From Archegozetes longisetosus (Eukaryota > Arthropoda > Arachnida > Sarcoptiformes > Trhypochthoniidae): DNA of 64,000 nt. The stretch covers positions 18,912,220-18,976,219 of the forward strand of contig JAEMBT020000001.1 of NCBI GenBank assembly GCA_018873245.2, read 5' to 3'. A model generated the notes under the pieces. It ran no database searches. It was given only the letters and a program-made list of their open reading frames with translations, and had not been told where the DNA came from. Below are positions 13,678-27,700 of this stretch, piece by piece (the first letter of the stretch is position 1; each line of letters starts with the position of its first letter). The position numbers and the translations under genes were made by a program.

Positions 13678-16600
13678 GTTTGGTGACTAGTATGCGATTC
13701 ATTAAACAGAAGTTGTGCTGAAATTACAAAAAACAATTAATGAAGGCATTAATGACTTGGGTAAAAAACATGACAATAAACGTCTAAAGCTTTTATGAAA
13801 TAGTTTACATAATGTAGAACTTGTGTTAAAACTATTTTCACATGGAATCATCATAAAAATACAAGCATTCTAGTATACAAGATTTCAGTTAAATATATGA
13901 AGTTTTAGAGTTTTACTTCGATAGTTTTACAGTTTTATTTTGATAGTTCTAATGAGAAATAGTTACAACGTTGTTTGCAAACAACGTTGCGCTAAACACA
14001 TGAAATAGGTGTAACCTCTTTATTATTTATGGTTAGATCATTGACTAGTATTAACATTCTGAGTCTAGTTGTGTGGGCAGTTATCGTATACATGTGTGCA
14101 ATACAGTTATATTTATTTTTTATTTATCTCAATGCTCTAAAAATAGAGATTTCATAAAAACCACTGATTCACTCAATCTTTTAAGAAAAGTGATTCATTC
14201 GCACATCAAAACAAACCTTATTCGAGCTCTAGCTTCGAGTAAACAGCTCTAAATATATATTAATAGTATGTCTCATGTTTGAAAACCAATTCTAAAAAGT
14301 GCTCGCAGTAATAGATGAAACTTTGAAATTTGTTGCAGACTGGCTTTCTTATGGGATAAGCTTATACTATAATTAAATTCTTATATTAGTTTTCAACTCT
14401 ATTCCTACTCGGATAGTATGACTTTTGTGTAATTAACTAACTTAAATCATTCGAATTGTTATAGACTTAAAAATTCATAAAATTTCATGAAGAATCAATC
14501 TATTTGATAAAGAATAGGTAGCATCGAAGTTAATAACTTTACAAATAATTGAACTTTTTAGAATATTCCGGTACAAAATTTAGAAATAATTGATTCTGGA
14601 GCAAAAGTAAGTTCAGGATCTTAAGGGTAAGCATGATAATAGATTGTTTGCCTTTATCGATTGATTGTTGCCACGAGGAATAAAAGAGTATTGAGAAGGG
14701 AAACCCACACATTTTCTTGTCAATTATGACTAAGCTTTTAATATCTATTTCTCTTTTAAGATTGCAACTACAACATCAATAAATCGAGTATTTTCTAATC
14801 AAAATACTTGCAATCTTTATAAATGCGTTAAATGGCAACTAAATAGTTATTGTGATTGTTTGACTAAAGAAAACATTTGGACTAATCGATGAGAAGAATT
14901 AGTCACGTAATAGACGTTGTGACATGTAAACAAAATCGTTTTTATTCTATGGATAACATATTGTCTTTTACCAATTCTACTGCTAAATTATTTTCTCTTT
15001 CATCAAATTCAAACCAGATGGGCACAACTAAACCTATTTTAGTGATCATGAACATGTTGATCAAATTGTCTTTTCGTAAACATCTCTCAACAGTTTCCTA
15101 TCGATTTGTCGTTATTTGGTTTTTTGAGGAAAACATTTCATATATTCTAACATTAGGGGCGACAGGTTAGAAGACACGGAGACATGAACACATGATAACC
15201 TTTGTAAATAAGTAATGCATTCTCTGAAGAGTTTTCATTTTTTTATAAGATTCGCGGTTTTGACAAAATGATTCGCAAAAGTACGGAAGCATCTTTTGCT
15301 TGGCTACAGGCTTTCATTTTTTCAATATATTGCGTCCTATCACTCGTAAACGAATTGATCAGTTTTTAAAGCTTCTGATTGAATATTTAAATGATTTACT
15401 CAAAATTGAAGTGATTAAAATGTTGGTCACTATCACAACAATTGAGGAGGCAACAATTTGAAACTTTCAATAAGCTGAATGTGAGTTAACAAGAATGAAG
15501 GGAATCTTCTGAAAGCTGAATCATTTTCATAGATTAGAATTAGAATAGAATTAGAATGAATAGTAGGTGGTGTGAATGGAATCAGATTTGAAAATAATCA
15601 AAATTGAAAATAATCAAAATTGAAAACAATCAAAATTGAAAACAATTAAAATTGAAAACAATCAAAATTGAAAATAATCAATTAGAGGATTTGTTGACAG
15701 AAAGCATATCTATTTATGTGACGTACATTCTGTTTCATATATTTATCTTCAATCATATTAGCATTATATGAATAACAGATATAAGAGTAAGAGTAAAAGA
15801 CGAGCAAAATTGACATCAATTTCCGCATGAATAATAAATATATGGGAGAATAGACTGAGAAAATTGACATCAATATTGTTAAACATTTATAGATTGTATT
15901 GTTATTGGACTAATGTATAAGTTTGTTTTTGTTTCATTACTGAGATCGTAGCAAATAGTGGATCGTTATTCATGGCAATCATTGTTTCCTCCGTTGCAAA
16001 TCAATGAATAACAATCGCCTAAATGAAAATTCATCTAATATTCTATTGGTCTTTGCGTTTGCCTAACCCATCTTCTTTTCAAGTAGCTTTCATTGATCAC
16101 TAAAACAACTATATGATGTTTATGAACATTTCTTCTATATCTAACTATTTTGTTAAGCTTGTATTATTTTGTTTATACTCTTTCTAACTAGTTAATCTGA
16201 AGCGGTCTGAAGTCTGCTTTACTAAAACGCTACTACATTTATAGTCAAATCTAATGCTTTCCAATTTTGCATTATGTGAAGTAAAAAATGAATTCGTTCC
16301 ATTGAAAATCTATTATGAAGTGCATTAATAAAACTTATTTGCAATAAATACTTTTTTTATGAGTATTTCTGATGTTAATTTTGCTGAACTTTCGTCTAAT
16401 TTATATACAGGTGTACTTAACTATAAAAACTTATTTTTTACAAGCAACTCTAATTTCATTAACACTTTGACGTGAACAACTTAGCAAAAATATTAAAAAC
16501 AAGGAAAAATGTGATCGATTGCCATATAGTGCTAAAGCGTTAGCAATACATAAAGTGTTTAATAGAGTTGACAACATATTTTGGCAGCGCTCTTACCCTA

Positions 16601-19600
16601 TTGTAAATGAATTGCAGCACATTTACTCAGCTATATAATAGTTCCGTAGCCAGAAAATCGAGTTTAGTCAGACCATAATTTAATATTTACCAATAAAATA
16701 CCACAAATTTCTAGCTTAAATTAGTCGATTTTATTGTTTCAGTATTTTTAAGCTAATTTATAGCTGTATAAACTTAAACATGAGGCAAATTTTCTCTTGT
16801 AAACACTGGCATTTTTGAATGTCTTGAGAGTGTTTAGTGGAATCCCCATATTTAGCTACAGCGTTCCTAAACAATCAGGATTACTTTTCAAAAAATACAC
16901 CATTTATTTCTCAATACGAACAAATTCATAGACATATTCTTCTGTTTATGATCTCAAGAAATAGAATTCGGCGAAGTGGAGCTAGGCGAAACAGCACTTA
17001 GCCATTCTTGAAGTTATTTTGTGAGATACACTTGTTCTATGCACTTGAAGTTAATCTTAAAGTAAATAGATTTCTATTAATTCTCTATTTGGATGCGTAG
17101 AAAACTTTACGCTTGAATCTGTAGTGAAAATTATTTGAATGCCACTTGAAAATTGTTTGCACAAAATTTGAAAATTTTCTCAAATTTTGAACTTTTTCTC
17201 GAATCAATGGAAGTTATATGCATTGAATGGATGTATCAGGTTTAATACAAGAAATTGTTTTGGTTCCGGCAATCAACATATCATAAATCTAATGTATAAG
17301 ATTTGACGTAAATAAACTAAGGAAAGAGCATCGTGTTTACTGCCTTTTCAAACTACTGGACGTCATACATTGTTTCCATTCGGGAATAAAATTGAGCAAT
17401 GACTTACGTATTTTAGTTCAAATACTTCTTCCTTATTTCCTATGATTCATAAAAATATTTGTCCTCATATTTCAAACTTGAAAATTGAGTGTTTTTCATG
17501 TTATTCCGCAAGAGTCAAAACTACTTTCAATCAAATGTCATAAGCACTATAAACACGTGAAAAAGCGAAAATATTGTCAACTGGTTATCTAACAAATCAC
17601 GGGAAAGGTATTAAGGTTTATGAACGTGACAACGATCTCAATAGTGATTAGACAGGAGACCATTGTATTTAGTTTGTGTATAAATTGCAGGAGTAGATTA
17701 AGTATTGTGTGAAATATATTCTTTGTGAATAGTTTAAGAGAATCAACTTTAGTAGAGACAAAATCATATATTTATGTATTTATTCATGTCTATGTTCACT
17801 AAAAGAAGATAATGTCTACCCTTTGGACGAGTCTAGGAGAAGATAATGGTTTAATATAAGTTGTATTAAATGTGTGCCGTTAGGGATACATATTCTGATT
17901 CTGGCCTCAAGTATAAGAAAATGAAATTCTAGTTCACACTCTATTATCATATAAAGAATTATCTCCAGGTTATTTACCATCAAATATAATGCTTTTCTGT
18001 TGGTTTATTCTCAATATAATTATGTTTTATTTTCGATGCCCTTTTAGATGGTTGAATATATTTGGATATTTGCATTGTTTTTGTTTTATTCAATTATGTT
18101 TGAAATGTTTGTCTTATGCATACTTGAAAATTGAAATAGATTCATTCAAATCTGACGATTGGCCATTTATGCTAATTTTTGATTAGAAAAACTGGTTAAA
18201 CAGCTTTAGACTCTTGTGCATCTCTAAACTTTGTTATTGTCTTGTGCATCTCATAGTTGTAATCCCATTCTCTTTACGAGTTGTATGCAGTAGAGAAAAT
18301 TTATGAATTTTTTCATCTCCAATAAACACTTAAAAGGCTTTGAAGCGTTAGTCAATCCAAAAGCGTTCTTTTGTAACACTTGGAGCTATAATATTGTAAA
18401 TGTCAAATAGTAGTTCAATGCACTTTAATCATAGATAACACCATCAATTTCTCACAATATCAGCTCAAATACACTCTTTCTTACTCTGAAGAGATTGCCT
18501 GATATGTGATTGACAACAATAAAAAGATTACAAAATGTGATTAAATAGAAATTTAGAACAACTAATTGATTGAAAAGTTAATTAAGTTTACGAATGAGGC
18601 AATATTAGGCAAGATAATTATAGAATAAGATGAAATATTTTCTTGAATAATGTATGAAATGAGTTAATTTGATGGAATGTTTTTCTCTGAGCCCACTCTA
18701 ATGAAATTGTTTCATAGATTATACTAAAATTTATTTTCCACAACAAGCCTAAGGATAAGCTTGAAAAAATGCTAAAACTATTAATTAAAGCTTTACAAAT
18801 GATAGTTCCATCTGAATTTGCTGTAATTACTCGCTAAAATCATTGAATCTCTCTTAATTACTTTATTTTGTCAATTACAGTAATCGCAAACTGAACATTT
18901 TTGAGCACTTCATTCATTTCTGTTTTGTTCATAGGAAGTGCTTACCAAGCAATTCAATATAGAATTGTTGGATAGTCCTAACATTCAACTGATAAATTTG
19001 ATTTTAAATTGCTTTATGAAAGAAGTGACTGAAACCAAGATTTTTGTGCAAACAACTCAAATTAATAGAGAATGGGTTGAGATCACATTACAAACAGTAA
19101 TATTCTCGATTCTTAGTCTGTAGAGTGTTTTCTCATAGCGAAAACTAATAGAAATGATAGACTGAAGTCGAAAAGAAATCTTACTGATCAAAGCGTGAGT
19201 TTATGATCAATATTTGATAATTGTACTGATCAACTAATAGTCTGAGTTTCTAATATGAAAGATTGATGGAATCTTTATAGTTATTCTCTTGTTCGCATAA
19301 AGTTAATGTGTGATGAGTTAAATAAAAATGAGCTCTGCTTACAGATTCTCCAAAAATCTCTGAGAACATGGAATTCCTTGCGGAATTCAAAAGTATTATA
19401 ACTGTTACCGCAATGAATGAACGAAAGATTATACATTCATCTTTCCTCATAGGATAAGCTGTCTATTAAATGGATGTTTAATTAGAAAAGTTTGCCTCGT
19501 ACACATTTGTAGACATTAATCGTGAAATGAGACTTATTTCGTTACGCTTTTGCTAATTATATGTTGAATTTTTAAATTAAGCCAACACTTACTTACAAGC

Positions 19601-22149
19601 TTTAGAGTGATTATAAGTTTAATTAAGTTTTAATCATATAATTAGGTTTTGAATAAATAATATCAAATAGAGTTTATCTGCTATTAAAAGAGTGGTTAAT
19701 ATCTAAGTTTAGAACTAACGTGGGATAGAATTACAAGCATATTTTGAAAAACAATATCTCTCGCTATGATTCTTAAGGCAATAGTCTCCAGGATATGAAA
19801 TTTAATCTCATGAATAAATTTGATCTCATGAATGAGTGATAGTATTTTTATATATGTATAAGAATACGTAATTTTAAATTGTCCCTAAAACTGACTGAAA
19901 CAAAATTCTCGTAAACAAATTACAGATTCTGAGAATGTATTAAATCTTTATATAATATTTATGAACGAGACAGTGGCAAGACAAATAGTTTTACTTAATT
20001 AACTTTTTCATAATGATTAAGACCAGATTTAATTACTTACTTCTAGGTTATTCCTATATTTTCTTGTCTCAACTCTGAAAACTATTTCTCATTAATTCTG
20101 GATTGCATTCAATAATTCTGGATCACATTCGATAATTGAAATCACATTCAACAATCGCAAACAAGTTTATTATCAACAAATCATTAATGTTTTTAATAAT
20201 CTATTGGAAAACACTTAGAAGTCAGTATTTATGCTCAGATGCAGATGAAATTATGATCAAAGTTAGTAAGACTTAAGGAAAATGAATTCCATTGTCAACA
20301 AGTGTTGAAAGCGTAGAACTTTAGGATAGAGAAGCAATGCACACATTGACCAAAAAGCAAACAAACTAGTCAATGCTGAAAGAATGTGTATTTTCTAATT
20401 CTAGTCTTGTATCGTATATGAGGCCAGTCTGTGATGTGGAACTTTCTTCGTAGTCATTCTGCTGGAGAAAGAGATATTGAGGCAGCCAATGAAGTCTCGC
20501 TACGAATATTTTACTCGTACACCATATAAATGATAGCATGCGCTCAATGAGGAGAAAACTCATGCTATTTATCTGATCAATCAACAGTTCTTCGCAACAA
20601 TTCTTATTAACAAATTTCTACTTTGTTTGCTTTGCAATTTAACGTTTCATTTATTATTCTAAATACATTTTCATTAATCCCTTCGTAAATCAATTCTGAG
20701 TCTTATTACTAAATGATTGATATATAGTTCACATTTTTTATTGTTCAGAATAACAATCTAGTCAATTAATATTCTTTGCATCCCTATTAGTGACACGTCT
20801 TTTAGTTTATATTCAAAAGTCGATTCTTTGGAGGAACAGATGATTGAACTGTTGTCTATGGGTTAGAATATTAAAAATTGAATGATAAGCAACTTTGTCT
20901 AATATAAGAATACTTAGCAGTAATAAAGTGATGGCTTTATCCATAAAATTCTTTATTAATACTACGAAAAAGTAACGCTTTCAATGATTATATGCTCGTG
21001 ACTGGAAGGCATTAATTCTTTATTTTTCTACTTCGAAAAAAGTTTTAAGAGTTTGAATGAGTTTCACTAAAATTGTGCATATTCTAAGATGTTATTAAAA
21101 CTGATACTTTCTAGAATAAAATTTTTATTTTGTTTCATATTTGGATTTATACAAAAGTAAAAGACCACATTAAAAAAGTCATTTGAAAGTAATATTTTTG
21201 CTCTAATAAGAGTTTGTTATCACTCAATTTAAAATAAATTTTACTCACAAAATAACTAAAATATCGTTTCTCTGATCAATTTGTAATTTAAAACATGATA
21301 TCAACTGAAATTGTTGTTAGTAAAGGCATGTTTAGCAGACAAGACTGGTCTAAGTTTAATATAATCAAGTTGAAATTTTAAAATATTTGAAGTCATAAAT
21401 TTTTCATTTAATAAACGTAATGCTTTACCAGAAATAATGTTCATTCAAAATTTTCAAAAGAATCAACTTTTATCTTAATGAATACAAGTCCATTAAATTA
21501 ATGAATAAACTAAAAATTCAAAGCTTAAGCACTGAAAATTGCGCAAGTTATTTGTCATTCATGAATAAATTTCATAAAATATTGCACAAAATAATTTTGT
21601 TAAGAAATAGATTTTATAAAAGTCAAGTCTAATTTGAATATATTTTTTCTTTACATATCAAACATTGGTTCAACTATTTGCGCACAAACGAACAAGAATA
21701 TTCTGTGAGATATTAAGGGCTAGTCTGTCAGAGAAGGAACCAGTTTATTGCTTCATAACCTGTCGAAGAGTACACTAAACTGCTTCGAAATAAATGAAAT
21801 TCTTTGAAAAAAGAAATGTTCAAAGTTTATTACGCTTTCATTAGAGTCTACTATCAATAAATAAATTTTTATTTTGAAATCAAATTAACTAAGATTATTT
21901 TGAAAGATGAACACTTAAACTTCCAAATTATCATAGCTATAATATAATAATATATAATATTTTACAAAGTTAAATTTATTTCTTAAATCGATAATAGATT
22001 AAGTTTAAGAACTTAAGAATTCAAGAATTTAATTGAATCAAATAAGGAACATCAAGTTTATAACGTTAAGAATATTCATCTTTACAATAGTGAAAATCAA
22101 ATATATTAATCAAATCTGACTCTAAGTTAATTGAAAAGAAACTGAGAAA
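13678..22149. other. Gene desert
   Basis: Eight kilobases without a recognisable gene; it holds the 16-bp tandem repeat. A minus-strand frame at 19450-19343 (signal-peptide-like start, strong GTAAGC donor) and a plus-strand frame near 18933-19090 with exon-like ends were noted but have no partners. Confidence 0.55.
15590..15681 (+). repeat. 16-bp tandem repeat, about 5.8 copies
   Basis: The unit is GAAAATAATCAAAATT, with T/C variation at the seventh base. It is very AT-rich and lies in a gene desert. Confidence 0.9.
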
Positions 22150-22398
22150 TCAGTCGAAGAATTGTATTCCAGGATTGGCTTCCTTATCATTAAAGATATC
22201 CTGATTGGGTATATCCTTCATCGATCCCATTACTCTTCCTTCACTACTACATAGTTTCCAATACTTGTACAAATTATTTCTTTTGCCGAAACGAGACGGA
22301 AGTCGAACATTATGTGGTAATTCTTGAGCCGAGCTATTCACCAGTATTGTCGTTATTATTAGTAACAGTAAAAAAGTCTTGTCATATTGGAATACCAT
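22150..22398 (-). CDS. Candidate RFamide neuropeptide precursor
   Basis: The 82-residue product has a clear signal peptide (residues 1-24, LLLLIITTILV core, ending NSSA). Directly after it comes QELPHNVRLPSRF, then GKR at 38-40. GKR is the standard amidation plus dibasic cleavage signal. The expected peptide is a 13-mer with a possible pyroglutamate N-terminus and Arg-Phe-amide C-terminus. The rest (residues 41-82, starting NNLYKYWK, one Cys) is an acidic spacer with no second cleavage site. Signal peptide, one peptide, GKR-N and short tail resembles the SIFamide precursor layout. The peptide itself does not match SIFamide (no GSIF), RYamide or sNPF (RLRF) as I know them. A 5' UTR intron may end at CTTTAG about 40 bases upstream of the ATG. 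A polyA signal lies at 21975-21980. The precursor architecture is seen; the receptor and role are unknown. Confidence 0.62.
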   Translation of the reverse strand: MVFQYDKTFLLLLIITTILVNSSAQELPHNVRLPSRFGKRNNLYKYWKLCSSEGRVMGSMKDIPNQDIFNDKEANPGIQFFD

Positions 22399-24767
22399 TG
22401 TTCTCGATCTTTTTGATCTTCAACAAAATGTCCTAAAGTGTAATATAATTTCAATTTATTTTTATCATCTCTAACGAAACTCTAATTTTTATTTTAGATA
22501 ATTTTTCTCAGCAAAGTTATAGGTTTTTACATTTGTAGAAATGGATTAGGTATCTTATAACAAACTAAACAAATTATTCATTATACCTGTTGGAAACACA
22601 CATACAGTATTTGCATATCGTTTAAAGGTATTATATTTCAATTAATTAACTTTTATAGTTTGAGTATTAAATCATTCAAACTTATTCAAACCGTTGAATC
22701 AGTTTGATTTAATTTGAGAGGTATTGTTCGATATAAAAGAAATCTTAATTGTTTCATAAAAAGCTGAATGTTTAATCTCCCTAAAAATTGTTTAATGTTT
22801 AATATAAAATTAGATCAATAGTTGAAGTGACTTTGAGCTGGTAAAAAGATTTGAAAAGTTTCTAAAAATTTCTAAAAGTTTCTCAAATATATGTATTAGT
22901 GTTTTTGAAGAGACTCTTATCCGGAAAAGCCGATTATAAGTAAGATAAATTTGGAGAGACATAAGTTTCAGTTTTCATAAAGTAAGAAAACAAAAATACT
23001 TTAATATAAAATTTTGGAAACACATATCCACGTAAAAAGACTTACCAATTGGATAATGAAATCAATGTTGAGAATAAACAAATCAATAAAGAATCATAGG
23101 TGAGGCGAGAAAGACACAAGTAATAGAAAGTAATACGAAGAATATGTTAGAATATGTTAGAATATGTTTAGAAAAATATGTTTGATGTGACTGTTAGAAC
23201 CAAAAAGAATGAAGTGATCTACAAAATAAGCCATAGAATGTTCATAAAGAGAAGTATTTATACAAAAGTAGTTTATATTATATTCAATTATCCCACCAGC
23301 CAAAACTCGATTACTGATCTCAATAAGGGCTGATCTCATTGAAATACATGACAAGCTATTGTTAAGCGCATCAATTACAGGATCGTTAATATATTTCCTC
23401 GTTTTTTACATTAGACTTGTTGACTATTGAATGGAAACTACTTTTAAACTAAATTAAATTTTCTCTTATACTCCACAAAAATGTATGAATACTTAATTTT
23501 AGCGTAATTGGAATAATAAAGAGAAAATTTTAGGAATGAGAGTTATGCCGTTTTTTATATTATAATAATGAATGAATAGTGGCTTATTCTCAAATGTATA
23601 GGTATGCAAAAATATATATATGTTATCTGTAACTCGATTGAGCAATAGTAAGATGAGATAGATCGAATTAAAGCCAAGAATCGTAGTGAAGCAAGATAAG
23701 CCATTAGTTAAATAATAGAATAATATTTAGGTATTGTTCTGTATTAAAGTACTGAATAATGTTTTTTCATTGATTAAACACAACATTGAATACATCAAAC
23801 ATACTTAATTATTTAATATATCAAATGGATATCGGATTATATGCCATGTTTTATGCGATTGTTAATAAAAGAATATGGTATTAAGAGTAGAGCATTATTC
23901 TCTTCTAAGCATTACTTATTATTTATGTTGTTTTTTGTGTTTCATGTAAGATTACGATCAAATCTTTTTCTATCATTTTCTTCTTCTTCATCTTTTCTCT
24001 CTATTTCCAGAAATTACTGAACATCTTCTTAGTTGCTCGACTTGTAGTGCTTTGATCTAAAGGTAATTGTTCAAGATATTTGGTGTTGGAAAATAGTTGC
24101 ACAAGCAAAATAACCACTAGTATTCAATTGAATTCTTAGAGAGAAGGACAACTGAGAATATTGTATCCTACTATTTAGGGGTTCGACGGTATGTCATGTT
24201 TGAAAAGAGTTAACTATAATGCTCTGTATTGTATTCCTTGTTTAGCTGTAAGATTATAAACAAAAATCATAGATGAGTGAGTATGAAGAAATTGTATGTA
24301 AAATGACACTATGGCAGCTAAGCAATTACAACGTAACTTAAATTCTTATAGAAATTCTCAGTCCTACTTATCTTTATTTACACTAGTGACTGGTTTTACA
24401 AACAGACTAAAGTTCCGTCCATTTCTTAATGTGGTAATAGCTAACATTTATGATAGGAAATGGTAAATAAAGAGTATTAACTGCGTACAACTCATATGAA
24501 GCTGTTGGTAATCTTTGTAATACCTTTAACTTGTAAACTCTCCAGCTTAACTATCAGAGAAGAACTATTATTGAAACTTTTGTGTTGTTGTCAATCTTCT
24601 TAAAATGGTGATTTTGGTTAATCATTCGTAGCTTTTGTACATTTATATAACGATCAATGAGCCGTTTTTGCTATCATAATAGATTGAACTCAGCAGTTAT
24701 TTGAAATAAATCATTCCTAAGTTGTTAGGAAACAATAGAAAAAGTGAAACCTTTATTTTAAAAGTTT
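22399..24767. other. Intergenic stretch
   Basis: No gene seen. No tyrosine-kinase-like exon was found here that could extend the Ig receptor downstream. Confidence 0.55.
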
Positions 24768-27700
24768 CTAAAAGTTTAATACGAATATTATGGCAAAATA
24801 CATATAAGCTAAGTTCCGATCACTTAATTGAATGCTAGCAGATCTCGGTGATTGGTTTTCGGAGCCAAAATGTTTGATAACTAAATTTTTAGTTACACTA
24901 TAAGAATATCCGCTAAGATCAGTAACATCACACTTGTAGAGACCAGAGTCAGAAATTGTTGCACTTTTTATTGTTAGCATCAGGCTGATAGTTTCATATG
25001 CACCACTACTTGTTTCCGATGTGGCCTTTGAGAGTAAAGATTGTTTCTTTCCAGCACGCTAAATAAAGCATGAAAATAAGGCAAAATGTCACTAAAGCAA
25101 TGATAATAAAGTGTAAGAAAAAGTTGATTATACATTTGTATCATAATGCCAGGATATATTTATGAACATATTGTTTTCTACGAACGTGCTTCTATCGATA
25201 TGAACCGAACAAGTCAGCGTGACTTCATCGCCTACTTTTGTTGTATTTGGCCAGACAGAGATGAATGGATACAATTCTATCCGATTGTGTGCTGTTAAAT
25301 TGAAATAATTTTCTAAACTTAATATGCTCTAATAATAACTAAAGCGTAGGAACTAACTTAGATCACTTAAAAAGATGGCATTGAGAAGAGATGGTAACTT
25401 TCTAGCGGTGAATCAATTATTTTTAGAATTGAATAGATTTTGAAATTCAATCAGATTAATGGAATAAAAGATTAGTTGTAGAGGTATGTTAGTTGAAAAA
25501 TTTATATTTTAATAAAAAACTACTTAGTAATAGAGATCGAATAATCGAGAAGTTTCATTAAACCTTCAATGTCTTAAAAAGATTAATGACTTTTCTAAAC
25601 AAATTTAGAGAAGACTTAGCGCTGTTTGAGAGCCAAGTTTCCACTTTATCTACTGAGCTAAATATTAAATGTCAAATGGTTATGAGGTCAACCTATGCTT
25701 CCATACTTTCTCTAAGCTTCAATGTTACACATCATTCTTTCTTCAACTAAAATGTAATCTCAAATCCATGTCTTAGCCTCACTTCTCCTCACATCTAATC
25801 TTTTTTATAAGAATTGAAACCATATAACAAATACTTTATATGAAATGAATCCAAAAATACACCTACATTTTTTAAATCAATAAGTTGTACACTTGGGATA
25901 TTTTCAGACATACGGTGCATAGCGACTTTTCGCTAAATCCAAATTTATATTTTATTCAAGTTCAATATTAGGGCTAAAGATTAGGTTCAAGATAAGTAAT
26001 ACATGGTTGAACCAGTTTCCGCAATTTGTGTATAATAAAACCATATCCAATGTCATTGAGATCATCTCGCAAGTTAACTTTATAGTTTCATTTTTGACTT
26101 GATCGTCATCAACTAAAGGTAACAAATCATCCTATAGACTTTTTAAAATATAACTCTGACAGCCAAATTATGTTTGAGTTAAAATTCACCCTATTAATTC
26201 GAATTTTTGAGGTGATCTAGCTTATTGAGTATGGCCTTGTTCAACTCATGCTGTCTAAAACACAAAGACAAGCAGAAAGATGTACTATCATCCCCTAAGA
26301 CATCGGGGAAATGTCCATTGTTGGTCATGGAACTTTAGTCAAAGTCCAACTGAAAACTTAGTTCTTCCAATATCTAACAGTTTTGAAAAGCGCCGGTTAA
26401 AAACGGGAGCAATACATAATTGAATTTACATGAATTTTGTCTCAACAAAATAAGTCTGGATCTAGCGAAAGATTGCTGACAGTGTATATGTTAAAAATAT
26501 CTCGAGTGTGCTGTATATGAGCTGAGAATTATGCATATGTTTGGATATTGTAAATGTTTTAAATTAATTAAATTTTCTATACTAACGAGTCTGGTGAAGA
26601 ATAACTCCAACGTACTGTTCCCTTCGACCTAATTTCACTTTACAATACAACTCATTATAATCATGAATTTCATATTTATCCACTTGAAAGCCAATAGTCG
26701 GATCAAATTTAACTTTTTGATTGGTATATCTGCGGAATTATCTGTCTCATACAACTGAAGTGTTACGATTGCTTTTGAATTGGTTGGTTTGCATGGAATA
26801 ATTATGTTTGAAGAGTTGTGAAGCACCGGCACAATAATAAATTCGTCATTTCCTTCGTATGGGACTATCAGTTTGTTTGCATCTGAATAAATCGATACAA
26901 TCTTATCACTTATGTTTATCAATCAAATTCATAATGATTGTATTCCGATTTTAAATTATCGTTTTCATTCAAGTTTTTACTATTGTTTCTTTTGTTTGAT
27001 TTTAGTTCAATCACAAAAGAAAAAAATTAAATTACTTTTGAATAGTTTGGTCTATTATTCTTTCTATCGATGGCATAAGTGGAGACATCTATTAATAAGT
27101 CTCAATTCTTTATCATTTGACGTTTATGACTAAATTTGACATAATCGTCACACGAAATGATCTTAAGCATGATATCTAATAAGTTTGCGCTCAATTGTCT
27201 TTACTGATAAACATTTGTTGACGTTTATGACTAAATTTGACAAATAATCGGAAATATAAAACAATTGTAAAATAGGTTCAGTTCGAAATGATCTTAAGCC
27301 TAGGAACAAAGTTAAAGAAGGCCAGGTTAAATTACCATTTACAAACACATATACTGAATCGATCATCTTCATATCTGAATTGTTATAGTGACAAGAATAG
27401 AGTCCTGTGTCCCAAAAGTTCAAATTATTGATAGTAACTTGACTATAACAAACTGTTTTTCCACAATCTGACTCAATAATAGCAAATGATTCGTCCGGAA
27501 CAAATTCCTAAACAAATTTTAATTCAAGTAATCTCTTAAAATTATCAAATACTAGTCAGCTTATGATTGAATTACCCGATAATTACTAGGAAAAGTCCAA
27601 TCAATATTTTGGGTACCATGACATTTGAGGCGTATGGTAGAGTTTGACTTTACGTCAACAGTTGTTTTACCATTGAAGACAGTCAAAGCAGTTTCAGGCT

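Noticed and set aside
15590-15681. CRISPR-like spaced repeat
   Set aside because: Units are directly adjacent, with no unique spacers, in a eukaryotic genome; it is a plain tandem repeat.
18933-19090. Plus-strand exon-like frame (after CATAG, ending at GTAATA)
   Set aside because: No family resemblance and no partner exon; splice-like signals are frequent by chance in this composition.
19343-19450. Minus-strand first exon with signal-peptide-like start and GTAAGC donor
   Set aside because: No acceptor with coding continuation was found downstream, so a gene cannot be supported.
20366-20584. 72-codon minus-strand frame
   Set aside because: No signal peptide, family motif or splice context.
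22399-24767. Search for kinase or membrane exons of the Ig receptor
   Set aside because: No HRDLAARN- or DFG-like coding stretch was seen on the minus strand, so none was annotated.
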